Shown: positions 25,518 through 35,871, numbered from the stretch's first letter. The stretch: 64,000 nucleotides of DNA from Flammeovirgaceae bacterium SG7u.111 (GCA_034044135.1 CP139021.1:3301635-3365634), one strand, 5' to 3'. Program-made: numbers and translations. The notes: generated by a model from the letters alone, not told the origin.

Positions 25518-27014
25518 TTATAGTAAGTGGTTTTCATTTTTAAGTGGAACCTGAACCGTGATATTTGTTCCTCTGCCCAAGTGACTATCTATGCTAAGTT
25601 CACCTGAGATAGCCTTCGTTCTGGTAGACATGCTGTTCAAGCCAAAACCGCCTGGCTTATCTGGTTCAAAACCTTTTCCATTATCCTCAACGGTCAAAAT
25701 GACCATATCTTCATATTTCATAAGCTGTAATGTTACTTTGTTTGCTTCAGCGTGTTTTAGTATGTTGTTAAGTGCTTCTTGAGTGATCCTGAAAAGCCCA
25801 TTCTCCATGCTTTCTTTTAGCCTTTGCTCTCCTAGGTTGTGGAAAAAATCTATGTCCATCCCATTTACTCCTTGAATACCTGTGAGTAAATCTTCTACGG
25901 CAGAAACATATCCAAAATCACTAACGGTTTTGGGCATTAGGTTATGGGCCATGTGTCTGCTGTCCGAAATAGCCTTTGTCAAAAAGTCCATGCCTTTTTT
26001 GAACATTTCTTGACTTCTTTCATCCAGTGTTTTTATTTCGTTTCTAATCACATCGAAGTTGAGCGAGGCTACTGTTAAGTGTTGCCCCATTCCGTCGTGA
26101 AGCTCGTGAGCCATACGAGTTCGCTCCTTATCTTCGGTCTCAAGTATGGTGGCAATAATCCGTTCCTCAGCTCTTCTTTCCTCGGTAATGTCTTGATGAA
26201 GAGAAAAATAATGAGGCTTGTCTTTTATTTCAATAGTGAGGGTTGATGTACGAACGATGCGTATTTTTTTATCTGACGTAAGGAATTGATGTTCAAAATT
26301 AAATAGCCTGCCTTCTGATCTGATAATGCCCATCACTCGCTCCCTTTCTACTTTTGAGCCCCAATAAGAAAGCTCTTCAATACCTTTTCCAACCAACTGC
26401 TCTTTTTTTTGCCCTACAAGATCTTCAAAGCTTTGATTCACATCCGAAAGCATCGAGCTTTCAACCTCAATCATGCTCATGGCAACAGGAGCAATGTAAA
26501 AAGCAAGAGAAAACTTCTCTTCCGATTGTTTTAGCTCTCTGTTTTTCTGCTTAAGGTTTTTGATCAATAACTCGTTTTGTTTTTTCAACCTGTAGGCACC
26601 AAGTGCATTATCTATATTGACCTGAAGTTCATTCTTCTTCCAAGGCTTGGTGATGTATCGGTAAACCCTGCCCACGTTGATAGCTTGCATCATTGCCTCG
26701 GCATCGCTATATCCAGTGAGAATTATCCGGATAGCATCTGGGAAACACTCAGCTACTTTTTCTAGGAATTCAATTCCCGTCATCTTGGGCATCCTTTGGT
26801 CAGTAATCACTAGTTGGATTTCCCTGTTATTGTGAGCGCACGACTCAAGTATTTTCATGCCTTCATCACCTGAAGAAGCCGTATATACCTCATATCGCTT
26901 ACGGAATACATATTTAAAGCTGGTAAGGTTTTCTACTTCATCATCCACATAAAGTACCCTGCCGCCCTGAGAAGGGGGAGTGAATTTTTGGGTTCTGACT
27001 TCGGCATTTTCCAT
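25518..27014 (-). CDS. Hybrid kinase: receiver, PAS and HisKA_3 histidine kinase
   Basis: A 498-residue soluble protein. An N-terminal receiver (about 18-135; Asp24-Asp25 and phospho-acceptor Asp72 in VITDQRMPKMTG) is joined by a short coiled coil to a PAS domain (about 165-285), then a HisKA_3 dimerisation domain with His306 in MAHELHDGMGQ, and a HATPase (about 395-492, DNGKGFEPDKPGGFGL). It is a NarX/DegS-like kinase that itself receives input through a receiver. It lies between a multi-PAS kinase upstream (77 bases) and the LuxR-type regulator downstream (34 bases), which suggests a relay: upstream kinase to receiver, then HisKA_3 to response regulator. Confidence 0.9.
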   Translation of the reverse strand: MENAEVRTQKFTPPSQGGRVLYVDDEVENLTSFKYVFRKRYEVYTASSGDEGMKILESCAHNNREIQLVITDQRMPKMTGIEFLEKVAECFPDAIRIILTGYSDAEAMMQAINVGRVYRYITKPWKKNELQVNIDNALGAYRLKKQNELLIKNLKQKNRELKQSEEKFSLAFYIAPVAMSMIEVESSMLSDVNQSFEDLVGQKKEQLVGKGIEELSYWGSKVERERVMGIIRSEGRLFNFEHQFLTSDKKIRIVRTSTLTIEIKDKPHYFSLHQDITEERRAEERIIATILETEDKERTRMAHELHDGMGQHLTVASLNFDVIRNEIKTLDERSQEMFKKGMDFLTKAISDSRHMAHNLMPKTVSDFGYVSAVEDLLTGIQGVNGMDIDFFHNLGEQRLKESMENGLFRITQEALNNILKHAEANKVTLQLMKYEDMVILTVEDNGKGFEPDKPGGFGLNSMSTRTKAISGELSIDSHLGRGTNITVQVPLKNENHLL

Positions 27015-27091
27015 GTTTTGCTAGTGTTATTATATACTCAAGTTATACTGAGATAGCTAGTCCTCTTCAATTTAAGGCGTTTTTGCAAAGC

Positions 27092-29842
27092 TTAATAAGA
27101 AGCCGTTACTGGGAGGAATATCTTAAAGTTAGTTCCTCTGTTCTCTTCGCTTTCTAATTCAAAAACGCCATTGTGTTGCTGAATGATTCCTAGGCTGACG
27201 CTAAGCCCAAGCCCAGTTCCTTCGCCCACGTCTTTTGTTGTGAAAAAAGGTTCAAATACCTTGTCCCTAATTTCTATTGGGATTCCAATGCCCGAATCGG
27301 CTATGTTTATTTCCACCCAATCGCTAGAATTGCTCAATTTGAGTAGCTGAACGTCACCTTTGCTCAGCAGTTTTGTTTGGATGAGAATAGATCCGCTTTC
27401 AGGAAAAATATCTCCCTTTTCTTTCTCTATTGGTAACGGCTTTTTCCCCGTATAATTCTTTTCCTTAGCCTGAATTGCATGAATAGCATTCAAGATTAAG
27501 TTCATAAATACTTGGTTGAGTTTTCCAGGGAAACATTCGACCTGCGGAAGCTCGCCAAACTGCTTGTTTACTTGGATAATATCCTTGTATTGACTGCGGA
27601 GCATAACCAAGGTCGATTCTATACTTTTATGCAAGTCCACTGTTTTTACTTCTGCTTGGTCTACCCTCGAAAAGGCCTTCAATTCATTTACAATCTCAGC
27701 AGTTCTTTCCACCCCTGTGTGGATATTGTTCGTTAGAAGATCAATTCCTTCCAGCAGTTCGTCATAGCCTAGTACATGCTTTAGTTCTTCAATCTCTGTG
27801 ATTTTCTCTTCTAGGTTTTCCTTATTTACCCCCTCGTACTTGTTCAATATTTCGAGTAAGTCACCCATCACATCTCGCAGCCCTTCTATGCTTGAGCTTA
27901 TGAAATTGACAGGGTTGTTTATTTCGTGGGCAATGCCTGCTGTCAACTGCCCGAGAGAAGCCATTTTTTCGGAATGAATTAGCTTCGACTGCGCAGATTT
28001 TAGCTTGAGTAGTGTTTCTTGTAAATCTTTGTTTTGAGTATTGAGAATACTTTCTTTCTCTTGGAGTTGGCTCGATTGCTTTTGCGTTTCTTCCAACAGT
28101 TTTTCAAGCTCCTTTGTTCTTTCGGCAACTGTTGCTTCCAGTACTGTTTTCTGGTTAGTGATGAGCGCTTGCCTTTCTTTGTACGAAGCGATCAATTCTT
28201 CCTCAGCTTTTTTGTTATTGGTGATGTCGAACAAAAAACCTTCAACGGCTTTCAGTTTCAAGTCATCATAAATACCAATTCCCTGTTCCCAAATCCATTT
28301 TTGCTCGCCATAAAGTGTAGTGATTCGGTAATCAACTTGGTAAGAAGTGCCAAGCTCTAAAGCTGATTTTATCTTTTTAGTGACACCTTTCCGATCCTCA
28401 GGCAAGATCAGAGAACTCCATCTGACCGAGTTCTTTTTCTTCAGAAAGTCTTTCGGGGCAACTCCAGAAATCTGATGGCAGCCTTCGCTGATAAACTCCA
28501 GCTTCCAAGAATCATTGCTTCTAAACACAACCCCGGGCAAGTTTTGGATAAGTGTGGTAAATTTCCTGTTGCTTTCCTTAAGCTCAGTTTCCGCTGTTTT
28601 CCGAATGTGAAAATTACCTATTTGACTGCTCATGGTTTCGAGCATATTATTTTCTTTCAAATAAAAAGATTCTTCCACTAGCATATCAGGCGCATCGGAA
28701 TGGTACACTTCCAAAGCGCCAATCCTTTTCTTTCCAGCCAATACCGGTTTTTCCGTTTTCCAAATTGTTTCAGAAAACCCTTCACTCTCAAAAGCCTTTC
28801 CTTTAAAAAGAATACGGACATGGCTTTGCCTATCATCGTCCCAAGCCGAAGGGATGAGAAGGGCAACCTGTTGCAGCACAAAATCTTCTTCTTGGGAAAT
28901 ATCTACCGTTAGCCTTGAGATTTTGTAAAGGCAATCTAGTTCTTTCATTCGCACCCGAATATGCTTCAATAGCTTACGCTCTCCTTCTTTCGCTTTCAGC
29001 TTTTCAGAAATATCTTTTGCTGTTACCACAGCGCCTATCACCTTCCCATTTTTATCTTTTATCCCCGTGGAAATATATTCTACAGGAAAAGTGGTGGAGT
29101 CTTGCCGCCTAAACACTTCATATTCCACCTCATTTTTTTCCCCATTTTCCAAGGTAAGGTCAATTGGATGGTTCTTTTTTGACGATAGACGTTCTTCTAA
29201 AATATCTTGGATACTAACCTCGGTGCTCAGTTTTTCCCTAGAAGAAAAACGAAGCATTTTTTTGGCAGGCTTGTTCATATAAATGACCTTACCCTGCTTG
29301 TCGAGCTGGAAAATCCCTTCTCCAGCAGCATCTAATATAAGTGTGTTCACTTGATCAGCGGCTGAGCTTGCTTCGGCTTGTTGTGCAGCTTTTCCGTGTT
29401 TCTGCACCACTTGCTTAGTGGCAGCTAAAAGCAAAGGAAGGTACGGGGCTTGGAAAAAGAGCGTGTTCTTTGCGCTTATATAAGAGGCAAGGTACTTTCT
29501 GTTTTGGATGGAGAATGGGATAAATAAAGCTTGAGTGCCTTTAGCGACCTTTCTTTTATTCTCCTCATTTACATCTTCCAACCAAAAGAAGTCTTTTTCT
29601 ACTAATTCGGCTTCGTTTTTAAGCAACAAACTGATTGAGTCCGACGATAAAAACTGCTTTCCATTTGCCAGAAGTTCTATTGTTTCTTTTTGAAGAGAAA
29701 ATAACTGGACAGTATCTGCCGAAAGGCTGTTGGCAAGGTGGGAAATAGCTTGTATAGATGGCTTTTGAAGCTCCCTATGCACAGCAAGGTCTTCCATTAC
29801 CTTGGCTATATTATCCATAAAAGCTTTTGAATTCTCTTCCAA
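27092..29842 (-). CDS. Soluble multi-domain PAS/GAF histidine kinase
   Basis: A 916-residue protein without membrane segments or signal peptide. An N-terminal GAF-like region (about 20-155) is followed by a PAS domain (about 165-285, EGIFQLDKQGKVIYMN), a second GAF-like region (about 295-420), another PAS with PAC (about 430-550), a long coiled coil (about 560-620), H-box MASLGQLTAGIAHEINNP with His639, and a HATPase with GTGLGLSVSLGII near the end. It is first in a three-gene same-strand signalling group. Its catalytic part closely resembles the kinases at 19030 and 32123, a family expanded in this genome. The signal is unknown. Confidence 0.9.
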   Translation of the reverse strand: MEENSKAFMDNIAKVMEDLAVHRELQKPSIQAISHLANSLSADTVQLFSLQKETIELLANGKQFLSSDSISLLLKNEAELVEKDFFWLEDVNEENKRKVAKGTQALFIPFSIQNRKYLASYISAKNTLFFQAPYLPLLLAATKQVVQKHGKAAQQAEASSAADQVNTLILDAAGEGIFQLDKQGKVIYMNKPAKKMLRFSSREKLSTEVSIQDILEERLSSKKNHPIDLTLENGEKNEVEYEVFRRQDSTTFPVEYISTGIKDKNGKVIGAVVTAKDISEKLKAKEGERKLLKHIRVRMKELDCLYKISRLTVDISQEEDFVLQQVALLIPSAWDDDRQSHVRILFKGKAFESEGFSETIWKTEKPVLAGKKRIGALEVYHSDAPDMLVEESFYLKENNMLETMSSQIGNFHIRKTAETELKESNRKFTTLIQNLPGVVFRSNDSWKLEFISEGCHQISGVAPKDFLKKKNSVRWSSLILPEDRKGVTKKIKSALELGTSYQVDYRITTLYGEQKWIWEQGIGIYDDLKLKAVEGFLFDITNNKKAEEELIASYKERQALITNQKTVLEATVAERTKELEKLLEETQKQSSQLQEKESILNTQNKDLQETLLKLKSAQSKLIHSEKMASLGQLTAGIAHEINNPVNFISSSIEGLRDVMGDLLEILNKYEGVNKENLEEKITEIEELKHVLGYDELLEGIDLLTNNIHTGVERTAEIVNELKAFSRVDQAEVKTVDLHKSIESTLVMLRSQYKDIIQVNKQFGELPQVECFPGKLNQVFMNLILNAIHAIQAKEKNYTGKKPLPIEKEKGDIFPESGSILIQTKLLSKGDVQLLKLSNSSDWVEINIADSGIGIPIEIRDKVFEPFFTTKDVGEGTGLGLSVSLGIIQQHNGVFELESEENRGTNFKIFLPVTASY

Positions 29843-30054
29843 GTGTGTAGATGCGTTGTTGTTATAAATCTTAAAAAGCTAACGAATTAGGTTTAGCAAG
29901 GTTAAAAAACCTTAGAAGGATATGATTATAACCATATTTTCATTAGAATATTTTAAGAGTTATAGGCAATTTGCCTATTGTCTTTCTAATGGTATTTTAT
30001 AAGCAAAAAAAGGAAACCGAAGCCTCCTTTGTATTCAATGAACCGCTAAAGGTT

Positions 30055-30978
30055 TTACCCTCGTTCCTTCAAAAAAGCATCTATCTCTGTTCGTTTGTGT
30101 GCAGAAGGTTGTGCCCCCATTTTGGTAATGGCAAGTGCCGACGCTGCCGAGGCAAATTTTACCGCTTCCTTCAAGCTCTTTCCTTCCACAATTGCCACAG
30201 CCAACGAGCCGCAATAGACATCGCCAGCAGCAGTAGTGTCAACAGCCTCCACATCAAAGGCAGAAACCCTGATTGCCTTGTCCCCATCTAAAATATACGA
30301 ACCTCCAACGCCAAGGGTGATGATCACCTTTTCAGGACCGAGCTGTTGTAAGGCTTTGGCTGCCTTTTCTGTATTCTCGTCTCCATCAGGATTTATCCCA
30401 CATAGAAATTCTGTTTCGCTCTCGTTCACCACCAAGTAAGTGAGCCCTTTGAAATAGCTCAGGTCAAACGCACGGGCAGGGGCAAAGTTGAGCAGAGTTG
30501 GCTTTCCTATTTTTCGGCAATAATCCAGTACATAGGTGATAGTCTCCTCTAAGATTTCGTATTGCATCACTACAATTTCCGCAGCTGCTATTTCATCTTT
30601 TATCTGGTCTATATAGGCAGGAGTGAGGCGGTAATTTGCTCCTGGGGCTACTGAGATACAATTGTCCCCTGCATCGCCAATCATGATGAGGGCAGTGCCG
30701 CTTGCAACGCCTGTTTCCTTAAATACATAGCGGGTATCCATGCCGTCCTTCTCAAAGTTTTTGACCATAACAGGAGCGAAGGCATCATCGCCCACGCAGT
30801 TTACAAAAACGACGTTTCCCCCAGCTCTGGCTGCGCTCACGGCTTGGTTCGCACCTTTGCCTCCAAACACTTGCATAAAGTCTGCATCGGTCACGGTTTC
30901 CCCACGCTTGGGCAAGCGGTCCATTTTCATGATCATATCTACATTGGAGCTGCCAATGACTACTATTTTCTCTGACAT
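30055..30978 (-). CDS. rbsK: Ribokinase
   Basis: A 307-residue PfkB-family sugar kinase. The N-terminal GSSNVDMIMKMDRLPKRGET and FGGKGANQAVSAARAG are the ribokinase forms of PfkB signature 1; signature 2 reads DTTAAGDVYCGSLAVA with the catalytic Asp in AGD, followed by a C-terminal SAASALAITKMGAQPS. The Asn in NES (about 187) and the conserved ASGTALI fit ribose/deoxyribose kinases, which feed ribose 5-phosphate into the pentose phosphate pathway. No ribose transporter or nucleosidase lies next to it; upstream is a region with transposon scrap. Confidence 0.9.
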   Translation of the reverse strand: MSEKIVVIGSSNVDMIMKMDRLPKRGETVTDADFMQVFGGKGANQAVSAARAGGNVVFVNCVGDDAFAPVMVKNFEKDGMDTRYVFKETGVASGTALIMIGDAGDNCISVAPGANYRLTPAYIDQIKDEIAAAEIVVMQYEILEETITYVLDYCRKIGKPTLLNFAPARAFDLSYFKGLTYLVVNESETEFLCGINPDGDENTEKAAKALQQLGPEKVIITLGVGGSYILDGDKAIRVSAFDVEAVDTTAAGDVYCGSLAVAIVEGKSLKEAVKFASAASALAITKMGAQPSAHKRTEIDAFLKERG

Positions 30979-31097
30979 TGTTTTATGTTTTATCGGATTG
31001 CAAAATCTGTTTATCTAAAAAAATGGTTCTTCTTAGAAGCTGTTTGGGAATTATATTTAAAAATTGTTATCGCTTTCTTACAAATAGCACCTTTCTT

Positions 31098-31212
31098 TTA
31101 GTAGAAGTGGACTTGTAACTTTTTTTGGATAAAAAGTTGAGCCACCTTTTCATTATATGATTCTATAAATTCTGAAGGTGTTTTATACCCTAGAACTACT
31201 GGACAAAACCAA
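31098..31212 (-). pseudogene. 3-prime remnant of an IS3-type transposase (OrfB)
   Basis: Read leftward, the frame gives VVLGYKTPSEFIESYNE and about 15 further residues (KVAQLFIQKK and on) to a TAA at 31100-31098. LGYKTP-x-EF is the characteristic end of the integrase-core OrfB of IS3-family elements (usually after an N-x-R-x-H motif). The upstream catalytic part is absent: homology stops near 31212. No terminal inverted repeats or target duplication were recognised, so it is an old truncated copy. Confidence 0.65.
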
Positions 31213-31625
31213 AATATTAAGAATATCAACCTCTAACTTGTTGGTTATACAGCGGTGTTACACATAAAGTCATCCTTAGGAAGATACAACTTATTGTAAT
31301 ACAAGGGAATATTCGCCAATACTTATCACAAAACAATCAGGTTGAATTGAAATACCTCAAATTAATAATTGGGATATTACCAATATGTGAACAAATATGT
31401 CATTATAGTAAAAATGTCTAGTATAAATTAGGAGATAATTTAAAAAAACGGCTAATTTTATATTACAATATAATACATTCACCTCATCCGCTACTAATGA
31501 GTCTGGGCGATTGAAAAAGTATTGCTAAATATGAAAATGATTTTGTGAAACCGTTTAGGCTTTACATCAAAAAAACTTTAGTCAACGCAAACTTACTATA
31601 TGTAAAAATTTTACTTCTATCCCTT
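31213..31625. other. AT-rich intergenic region without recognised genes
   Basis: About 410 bases between the IS3-type remnant and the cyclotransferase gene. No frame with protein-like composition, RNA gene or strong hairpin was seen. It is more AT-rich than its surroundings and may be further decayed insertion-element sequence. Confidence 0.4.
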
Positions 31626-32063
31626 ATGAGTAGCGAATATCTTTTTGTATACGGCACACTGATGTCAGATTTTGACAACGGTATGGCCACATTGCTTCAT
31701 ATGAATGCAGCGAAAATTGGAACAGGCACGGTTCCTGGGAAAATGTCGGCAGTAATGGACTGGCACTTTCCCTACCCAATGGCCTATCATATACCTTCCT
31801 CTTCCAAACTGGTAAAAGGAGAAATATATGAATTTGACGATATAGAACTATTCGATATCGTAATCCGAGAAATAGACAAATACGAGGGGGTTAAGCCCAA
31901 AAACGACATTCCCAGCGACTATGATCGCGTAAAAGTAGGAGTAACTACCGAAGATGGGAATGAGTTAGAATGTTGGATGTATGTTGCCGAGGATTTGAGA
32001 AAAGATCAAAATACGATTGCCTCAGGTGATTTTAACGAGTTTATGAAAGATAAGAAAAAGTAG
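31626..32063 (+). CDS. Gamma-glutamylcyclotransferase-like (AIG2/GGCT fold) protein
   Basis: A 145-residue cytoplasmic protein starting with the family motif YLFVYGTLMSDF (YGTL substrate-binding loop), containing VKGEIYEFDD and the conserved acidic position in REIDKYEGV, and ending with WMYVAEDL. These are the landmarks of the GGCT/AIG2 fold, whose members cyclise gamma-glutamyl amines or peptides to 5-oxoproline. The ATG at 31626 places the motif at residue 6; a frame extension to a GTG at 31545 adds a Lys/Leu-rich stretch with no match. It ends at a terminator shared with the convergent kinase gene. Confidence 0.8.
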   Translation: MSSEYLFVYGTLMSDFDNGMATLLHMNAAKIGTGTVPGKMSAVMDWHFPYPMAYHIPSSSKLVKGEIYEFDDIELFDIVIREIDKYEGVKPKNDIPSDYDRVKVGVTTEDGNELECWMYVAEDLRKDQNTIASGDFNEFMKDKKK

Positions 32064-32080
32064 CCGAGCTATATTTTCAC

Positions 32081-32114
32081 AAAAGTCCCTTGGTCATTTT
32101 ACCAAGGGACTTTT
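32081..32114. terminator. Bidirectional terminator
   Basis: A perfect 14-bp stem AAAAGTCCCTTGGT / ACCAAGGGACTTTT around a six-base loop, between two convergent genes. Confidence 0.9.
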
Positions 32115-32122
32115 CTTTATCC

Positions 32123-33589
32123 TTAATTTGTGGCTTTCAATTCTTGTGCCGGCTCAGCTTGAAGAGGTAAAGAAATGATGGCTGTCGTCCCTTTGTTTTC
32201 TTCCGATTGGAACTCTAGCAACCCTTTGTGCTCTACTACAATCTTTACCGTGATAGATAAACCTAAGCCTGTACCTTCTCCTGGTCGCTTGGTGGTAAAG
32301 AATGGGTCGGTGATTTTAGAAATATATTCATCGCTAATCCCACAGCCATTATCCTTAATTCTTACTACTACTTTATCATTCTCAATGGATGAATTTATTT
32401 CTATTAGCCCCTCTTGCTCTATAGCCTGAATTGCATTTGATAAAATATTGAGGAAGACTTGGTGCAACTTTCCATCATTTCCCATTACCTCAACCAGCTC
32501 TTTTGTATAGTCTTTTTCGATTCTAATAAGCCCCTTGTGCTTGTGTTGTAGCATCACCAGGCAATTCTCAATAATGTTATGGATGTCACAAACTTCATCT
32601 TGAGCCACATTGCTTCTGCTGAACTGCCCAAGGCTTTTGACAATAGATACCACTCTTTTTATACCAGTTTTAATGGTGTTGATAAAGAAAACCGTATCTT
32701 TTTTATTTGCAATCTCTGGGTTGTTGAGCTGGTTTTCAAGTCCATTTACACCCGAATGAATAAAATTCAAGGGGTTATTTATTTCATGGGCAACGCCAGC
32801 AGTAAGCACACCTAGAGAAGCCATTTTTTCAGACTGAACCAGTTGGGTCTGTGTTTCTTTTAAATGTTCAATGATCGATTGGAGTTCTCTATTTTGATCT
32901 TTTATCTGCTTGCTTTGTAGGCTCAACTCTTTATTTGCCAACTCTAATTCTCTTGTACGCTCTTTTACCAATTCTTCAAGTTGTTCTTTATGCAAAAGCA
33001 ACTGATTTTTCTGAGCTTCAATCTCTTCCTGATTGTTTATAAGCGCTTGGGTAAAATAATGTCCTATAAAAAGTAGCCCTATAGAAGCTAGAACTAAATC
33101 GACTATTCTTTCTACCAGCCACAGACTACTGTTTTCCAAATACTCGGACATATCAAATGGATATACCAAAACCCCTTCTAAAAAAAGTATACCAAAAGTC
33201 ACATACATCAAAATAAGGAACAGCCACAGGATAAATGACTTTTTGATGGAAAGGTTGAACGATGCAAAAATAGGAAGGGCTACTATAAAAACAGAACTAG
33301 ACGCCAAGATCCCAAAAGAATACAGTCCAGCAGCAATAGCTATAAAAACCACAAAAATCAATATGTACACCTTTAGCCCAAAAGAAAGTTTTTTCCTGTA
33401 TATGGCAAGTGTAATAAGCATGAGTAAAGCACAAGTCTGTATATAGAAAGTAAGGCTTAATGCTTCTCCCCAATCTACCGCTATGGCAACGGTATGGGCA
33501 ACAAAACCAATACTGGCACATGCAACTAGCGCTACATTAAGAACTTTGTTTTTTATCTCTAACAGTGCTCCCTTATTGGTATTATTCAT
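32123..33589 (-). CDS. Membrane histidine kinase
   Basis: A 488-residue kinase. About six hydrophobic segments fill residues 17-190 without a sizeable periplasmic domain, so the sensor is probably within the membrane. A coiled coil (about 190-250) leads to the H-box MASLGVLTAGVAHEINNPLN with His268 and a HATPase with [25 protein letters not shown]. It is transcribed alone and divergently from uvrB. Its C-terminal region is the closest match in the window to the decayed kinase at 14700-14935. No response regulator is adjacent. Confidence 0.9.
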   Translation of the reverse strand: MNNTNKGALLEIKNKVLNVALVACASIGFVAHTVAIAVDWGEALSLTFYIQTCALLMLITLAIYRKKLSFGLKVYILIFVVFIAIAAGLYSFGILASSSVFIVALPIFASFNLSIKKSFILWLFLILMYVTFGILFLEGVLVYPFDMSEYLENSSLWLVERIVDLVLASIGLLFIGHYFTQALINNQEEIEAQKNQLLLHKEQLEELVKERTRELELANKELSLQSKQIKDQNRELQSIIEHLKETQTQLVQSEKMASLGVLTAGVAHEINNPLNFIHSGVNGLENQLNNPEIANKKDTVFFINTIKTGIKRVVSIVKSLGQFSRSNVAQDEVCDIHNIIENCLVMLQHKHKGLIRIEKDYTKELVEVMGNDGKLHQVFLNILSNAIQAIEQEGLIEINSSIENDKVVVRIKDNGCGISDEYISKITDPFFTTKRPGEGTGLGLSITVKIVVEHKGLLEFQSEENKGTTAIISLPLQAEPAQELKATN

Positions 33590-33752
33590 AATAGTTGGAG
33601 AAAAATGTACTCATCATTAGGTATATAAGTAAGAACGGATAGCTTTAGGCAAGCTGTATGCCAAACAAGTAATACCTTTTTCCCTAAAAATACAAATCAA
33701 AACCTATAACCAGCGCTATCTATCAAAATTCCCGAACATAAATTTATCTAGG

Positions 33753-33784
33753 TTGTTTTATAGGATCGAATATTTCTATTTTTG
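33753..33784 (+). promoter_or_regulatory. Candidate promoter of uvrB
   Basis: TTG (33753-33755), 21 bases, TATTTTTG (33777-33784), which fits TTG / TAnnTTTG with slightly long spacing, about 60 bases before the uvrB start codon. No LexA-type palindrome was recognised beside it. Confidence 0.4.
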
Positions 33785-33846
33785 GAAGTTTGGCATTTAC
33801 CACCGCCCAACGAACTCATATTTGAATCTTTTCAAGCTAATATCCT

Positions 33847-35871
33847 ATGGATTTCAAACTAGTCTCAAACTATCAACCGACTGGTGATCAACCAGAAGCC
33901 ATCAAGCAACTGACCAAGGGAGTCAACAACAACGAGCCTGCACAGGTATTGTTAGGTGTGACCGGTTCAGGCAAAACCTTTACCATGGCCAATGTAATTG
34001 CCCAGACTAACAAGCCAACACTTGTATTGAGCCACAATAAAACCCTGGCGGCTCAGCTCTACGGAGAGTTCAAGCAGTTTTTCCCTGAAAACTCTGTAGA
34101 ATACTTCGTGTCCTACTACGATTACTACCAACCTGAGGCCTATATAGCAGGCTCAGATCTATATATTGAAAAAGATTTAGCCATTAACGAAGAAATTGAA
34201 AAACTTCGGCTTTCCGCTACCTCCGCACTGCTGAGCGGAAGAAGAGATGTGATAGTAGTAGCTTCAGTTTCTTGTATTTATGGTATAGGAAATCCAGAAG
34301 AATTTGGCAAAAATGTAATTCGGTTCAAAAAAGGCGATACGATTCCCCGCAATCATTTGCTTTATGCTTTGGTAGATATTTTATATAGCCGGACCGAAGC
34401 GGATTTCAAGAGGGGAAATTTCCGAGTAAAGGGCGACACGGTTGATATCTATCCCGCTTATGCTGATTTTGCCTACCGCATTTTCTTTTGGGATGATGAA
34501 ATAGAAGACATCCAACGAATAGAGCCCGATACTGGAAAGAAAATATCTAGTGAAGCTGCTATTAGTATTTTCCCAGCCAACCTGTTCGTGACTGGAAAGG
34601 ATGCGGTACACAAGGCTATCTACGAAATCCAAGATGACTTAGTAGCCCAAATGACCTATTTTGAAGGGGACAGAAGATTTCTTGAAGCCAAAAGGTTGAA
34701 AGAAAGAACCGAGTTCGATTTGGAAATGATCCGTGAACTGGGTTACTGCTCAGGAGTGGAGAACTACTCAAGGTATTTTGATAGAAGAGAACCTGGTCAA
34801 CGACCTTTCTGCCTGATAGATTATTTCCCAGATGATTTTCTCTTGATGGTGGACGAAAGCCATGTAACCATGCCGCAAATACGAGCCATGTGGGGAGGAG
34901 ACAGGGCAAGGAAAACTTCATTGGTAGAGCACGGTTTTCGATTGCCATCTGCTTTGGATAACCGACCTTTGACCTTCAACGAATTTGAAGAGTTGGCGCA
35001 CCAAAGTGTATATGTAAGCGCTACTCCAGCCGATTATGAACTAATGAAATCTGAAGGGGTAATTGTAGAACAAATCATCCGACCTACTGGCTTGTTGGAT
35101 CCTGAGATTTTTGTTCGCCCAAGTGTCAACCAAATTGATGATTTGCTGGATGAGATAGACAAAACCATAAAAGCTGGAGAACGAGTCCTGATTACTACGT
35201 TGACCAAACGAATGGCAGAAGAGCTTACCAAGTACCTTGATAATATCCGTATTAAAACCCGCTATATTCACTCCGAGGTAAAAGCATTGGAAAGAGTCGA
35301 GATTTTGAGAGAGTTAAGGCTCGGCGTCTTTGATGTGCTTGTAGGTGTAAACTTGCTAAGGGAAGGACTTGATTTGCCAGAAGTTTCCCTTGTAGCAATT
35401 ATGGATGCCGATAAAGAAGGCTTTTTGAGAAACGAACGTTCACTTATACAGACCATAGGACGCGCAGCAAGGAACTCCAACGGAAAGGTGTTGATGTATG
35501 CAGATAAAGTTACTGCTTCGATGCAACGGGCTATAGACGAGACCGCCCGAAGAAGGGCAAAGCAAATTGAGTACAACAAGGAGAACGGCATCACGCCTAC
35601 TACAGTCATCAAATCGAAAGATGCGATCATGCAACAGACCAAGGTTGCGGATTCTAAAAAGACCACCAAGAACTATTATATAGAGGAAGAAAGCACCATT
35701 GCAGCCGATCCGGTAGTGGCGTATATGAAATCCGATGAGATAGATAAACTCATAGCCCAAACCAAAAAGAACATGGAAAAAGCAGCCAAAGACCTTGATT
35801 TCATGGAAGCTGCCCGCCTAAGAGATGAAATGTTCGAATTGGAAAAATTGAAAGCAGAGAAAAATGCTTAG
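33847..35871 (+). CDS. uvrB: Excinuclease ABC subunit B
   Basis: A 674-residue UvrB, normal length. Walker A GVTGSGKT (38-45), the DNA-inserting beta-hairpin region [11 protein letters not shown] (about 93-103), DESHVTMPQ, helicase motifs [25 protein letters not shown] and QTIGRAARN, and the C-terminal UVR motif ([20 protein letters not shown]) that contacts UvrC. It is the damage-verifying helicase-like subunit of nucleotide excision repair. It is followed 33 bases later by an antiporter gene on the same strand; a functional link is not apparent. Confidence 0.98.
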   Translation: MDFKLVSNYQPTGDQPEAIKQLTKGVNNNEPAQVLLGVTGSGKTFTMANVIAQTNKPTLVLSHNKTLAAQLYGEFKQFFPENSVEYFVSYYDYYQPEAYIAGSDLYIEKDLAINEEIEKLRLSATSALLSGRRDVIVVASVSCIYGIGNPEEFGKNVIRFKKGDTIPRNHLLYALVDILYSRTEADFKRGNFRVKGDTVDIYPAYADFAYRIFFWDDEIEDIQRIEPDTGKKISSEAAISIFPANLFVTGKDAVHKAIYEIQDDLVAQMTYFEGDRRFLEAKRLKERTEFDLEMIRELGYCSGVENYSRYFDRREPGQRPFCLIDYFPDDFLLMVDESHVTMPQIRAMWGGDRARKTSLVEHGFRLPSALDNRPLTFNEFEELAHQSVYVSATPADYELMKSEGVIVEQIIRPTGLLDPEIFVRPSVNQIDDLLDEIDKTIKAGERVLITTLTKRMAEELTKYLDNIRIKTRYIHSEVKALERVEILRELRLGVFDVLVGVNLLREGLDLPEVSLVAIMDADKEGFLRNERSLIQTIGRAARNSNGKVLMYADKVTASMQRAIDETARRRAKQIEYNKENGITPTTVIKSKDAIMQQTKVADSKKTTKNYYIEEESTIAADPVVAYMKSDEIDKLIAQTKKNMEKAAKDLDFMEAARLRDEMFELEKLKAEKNA

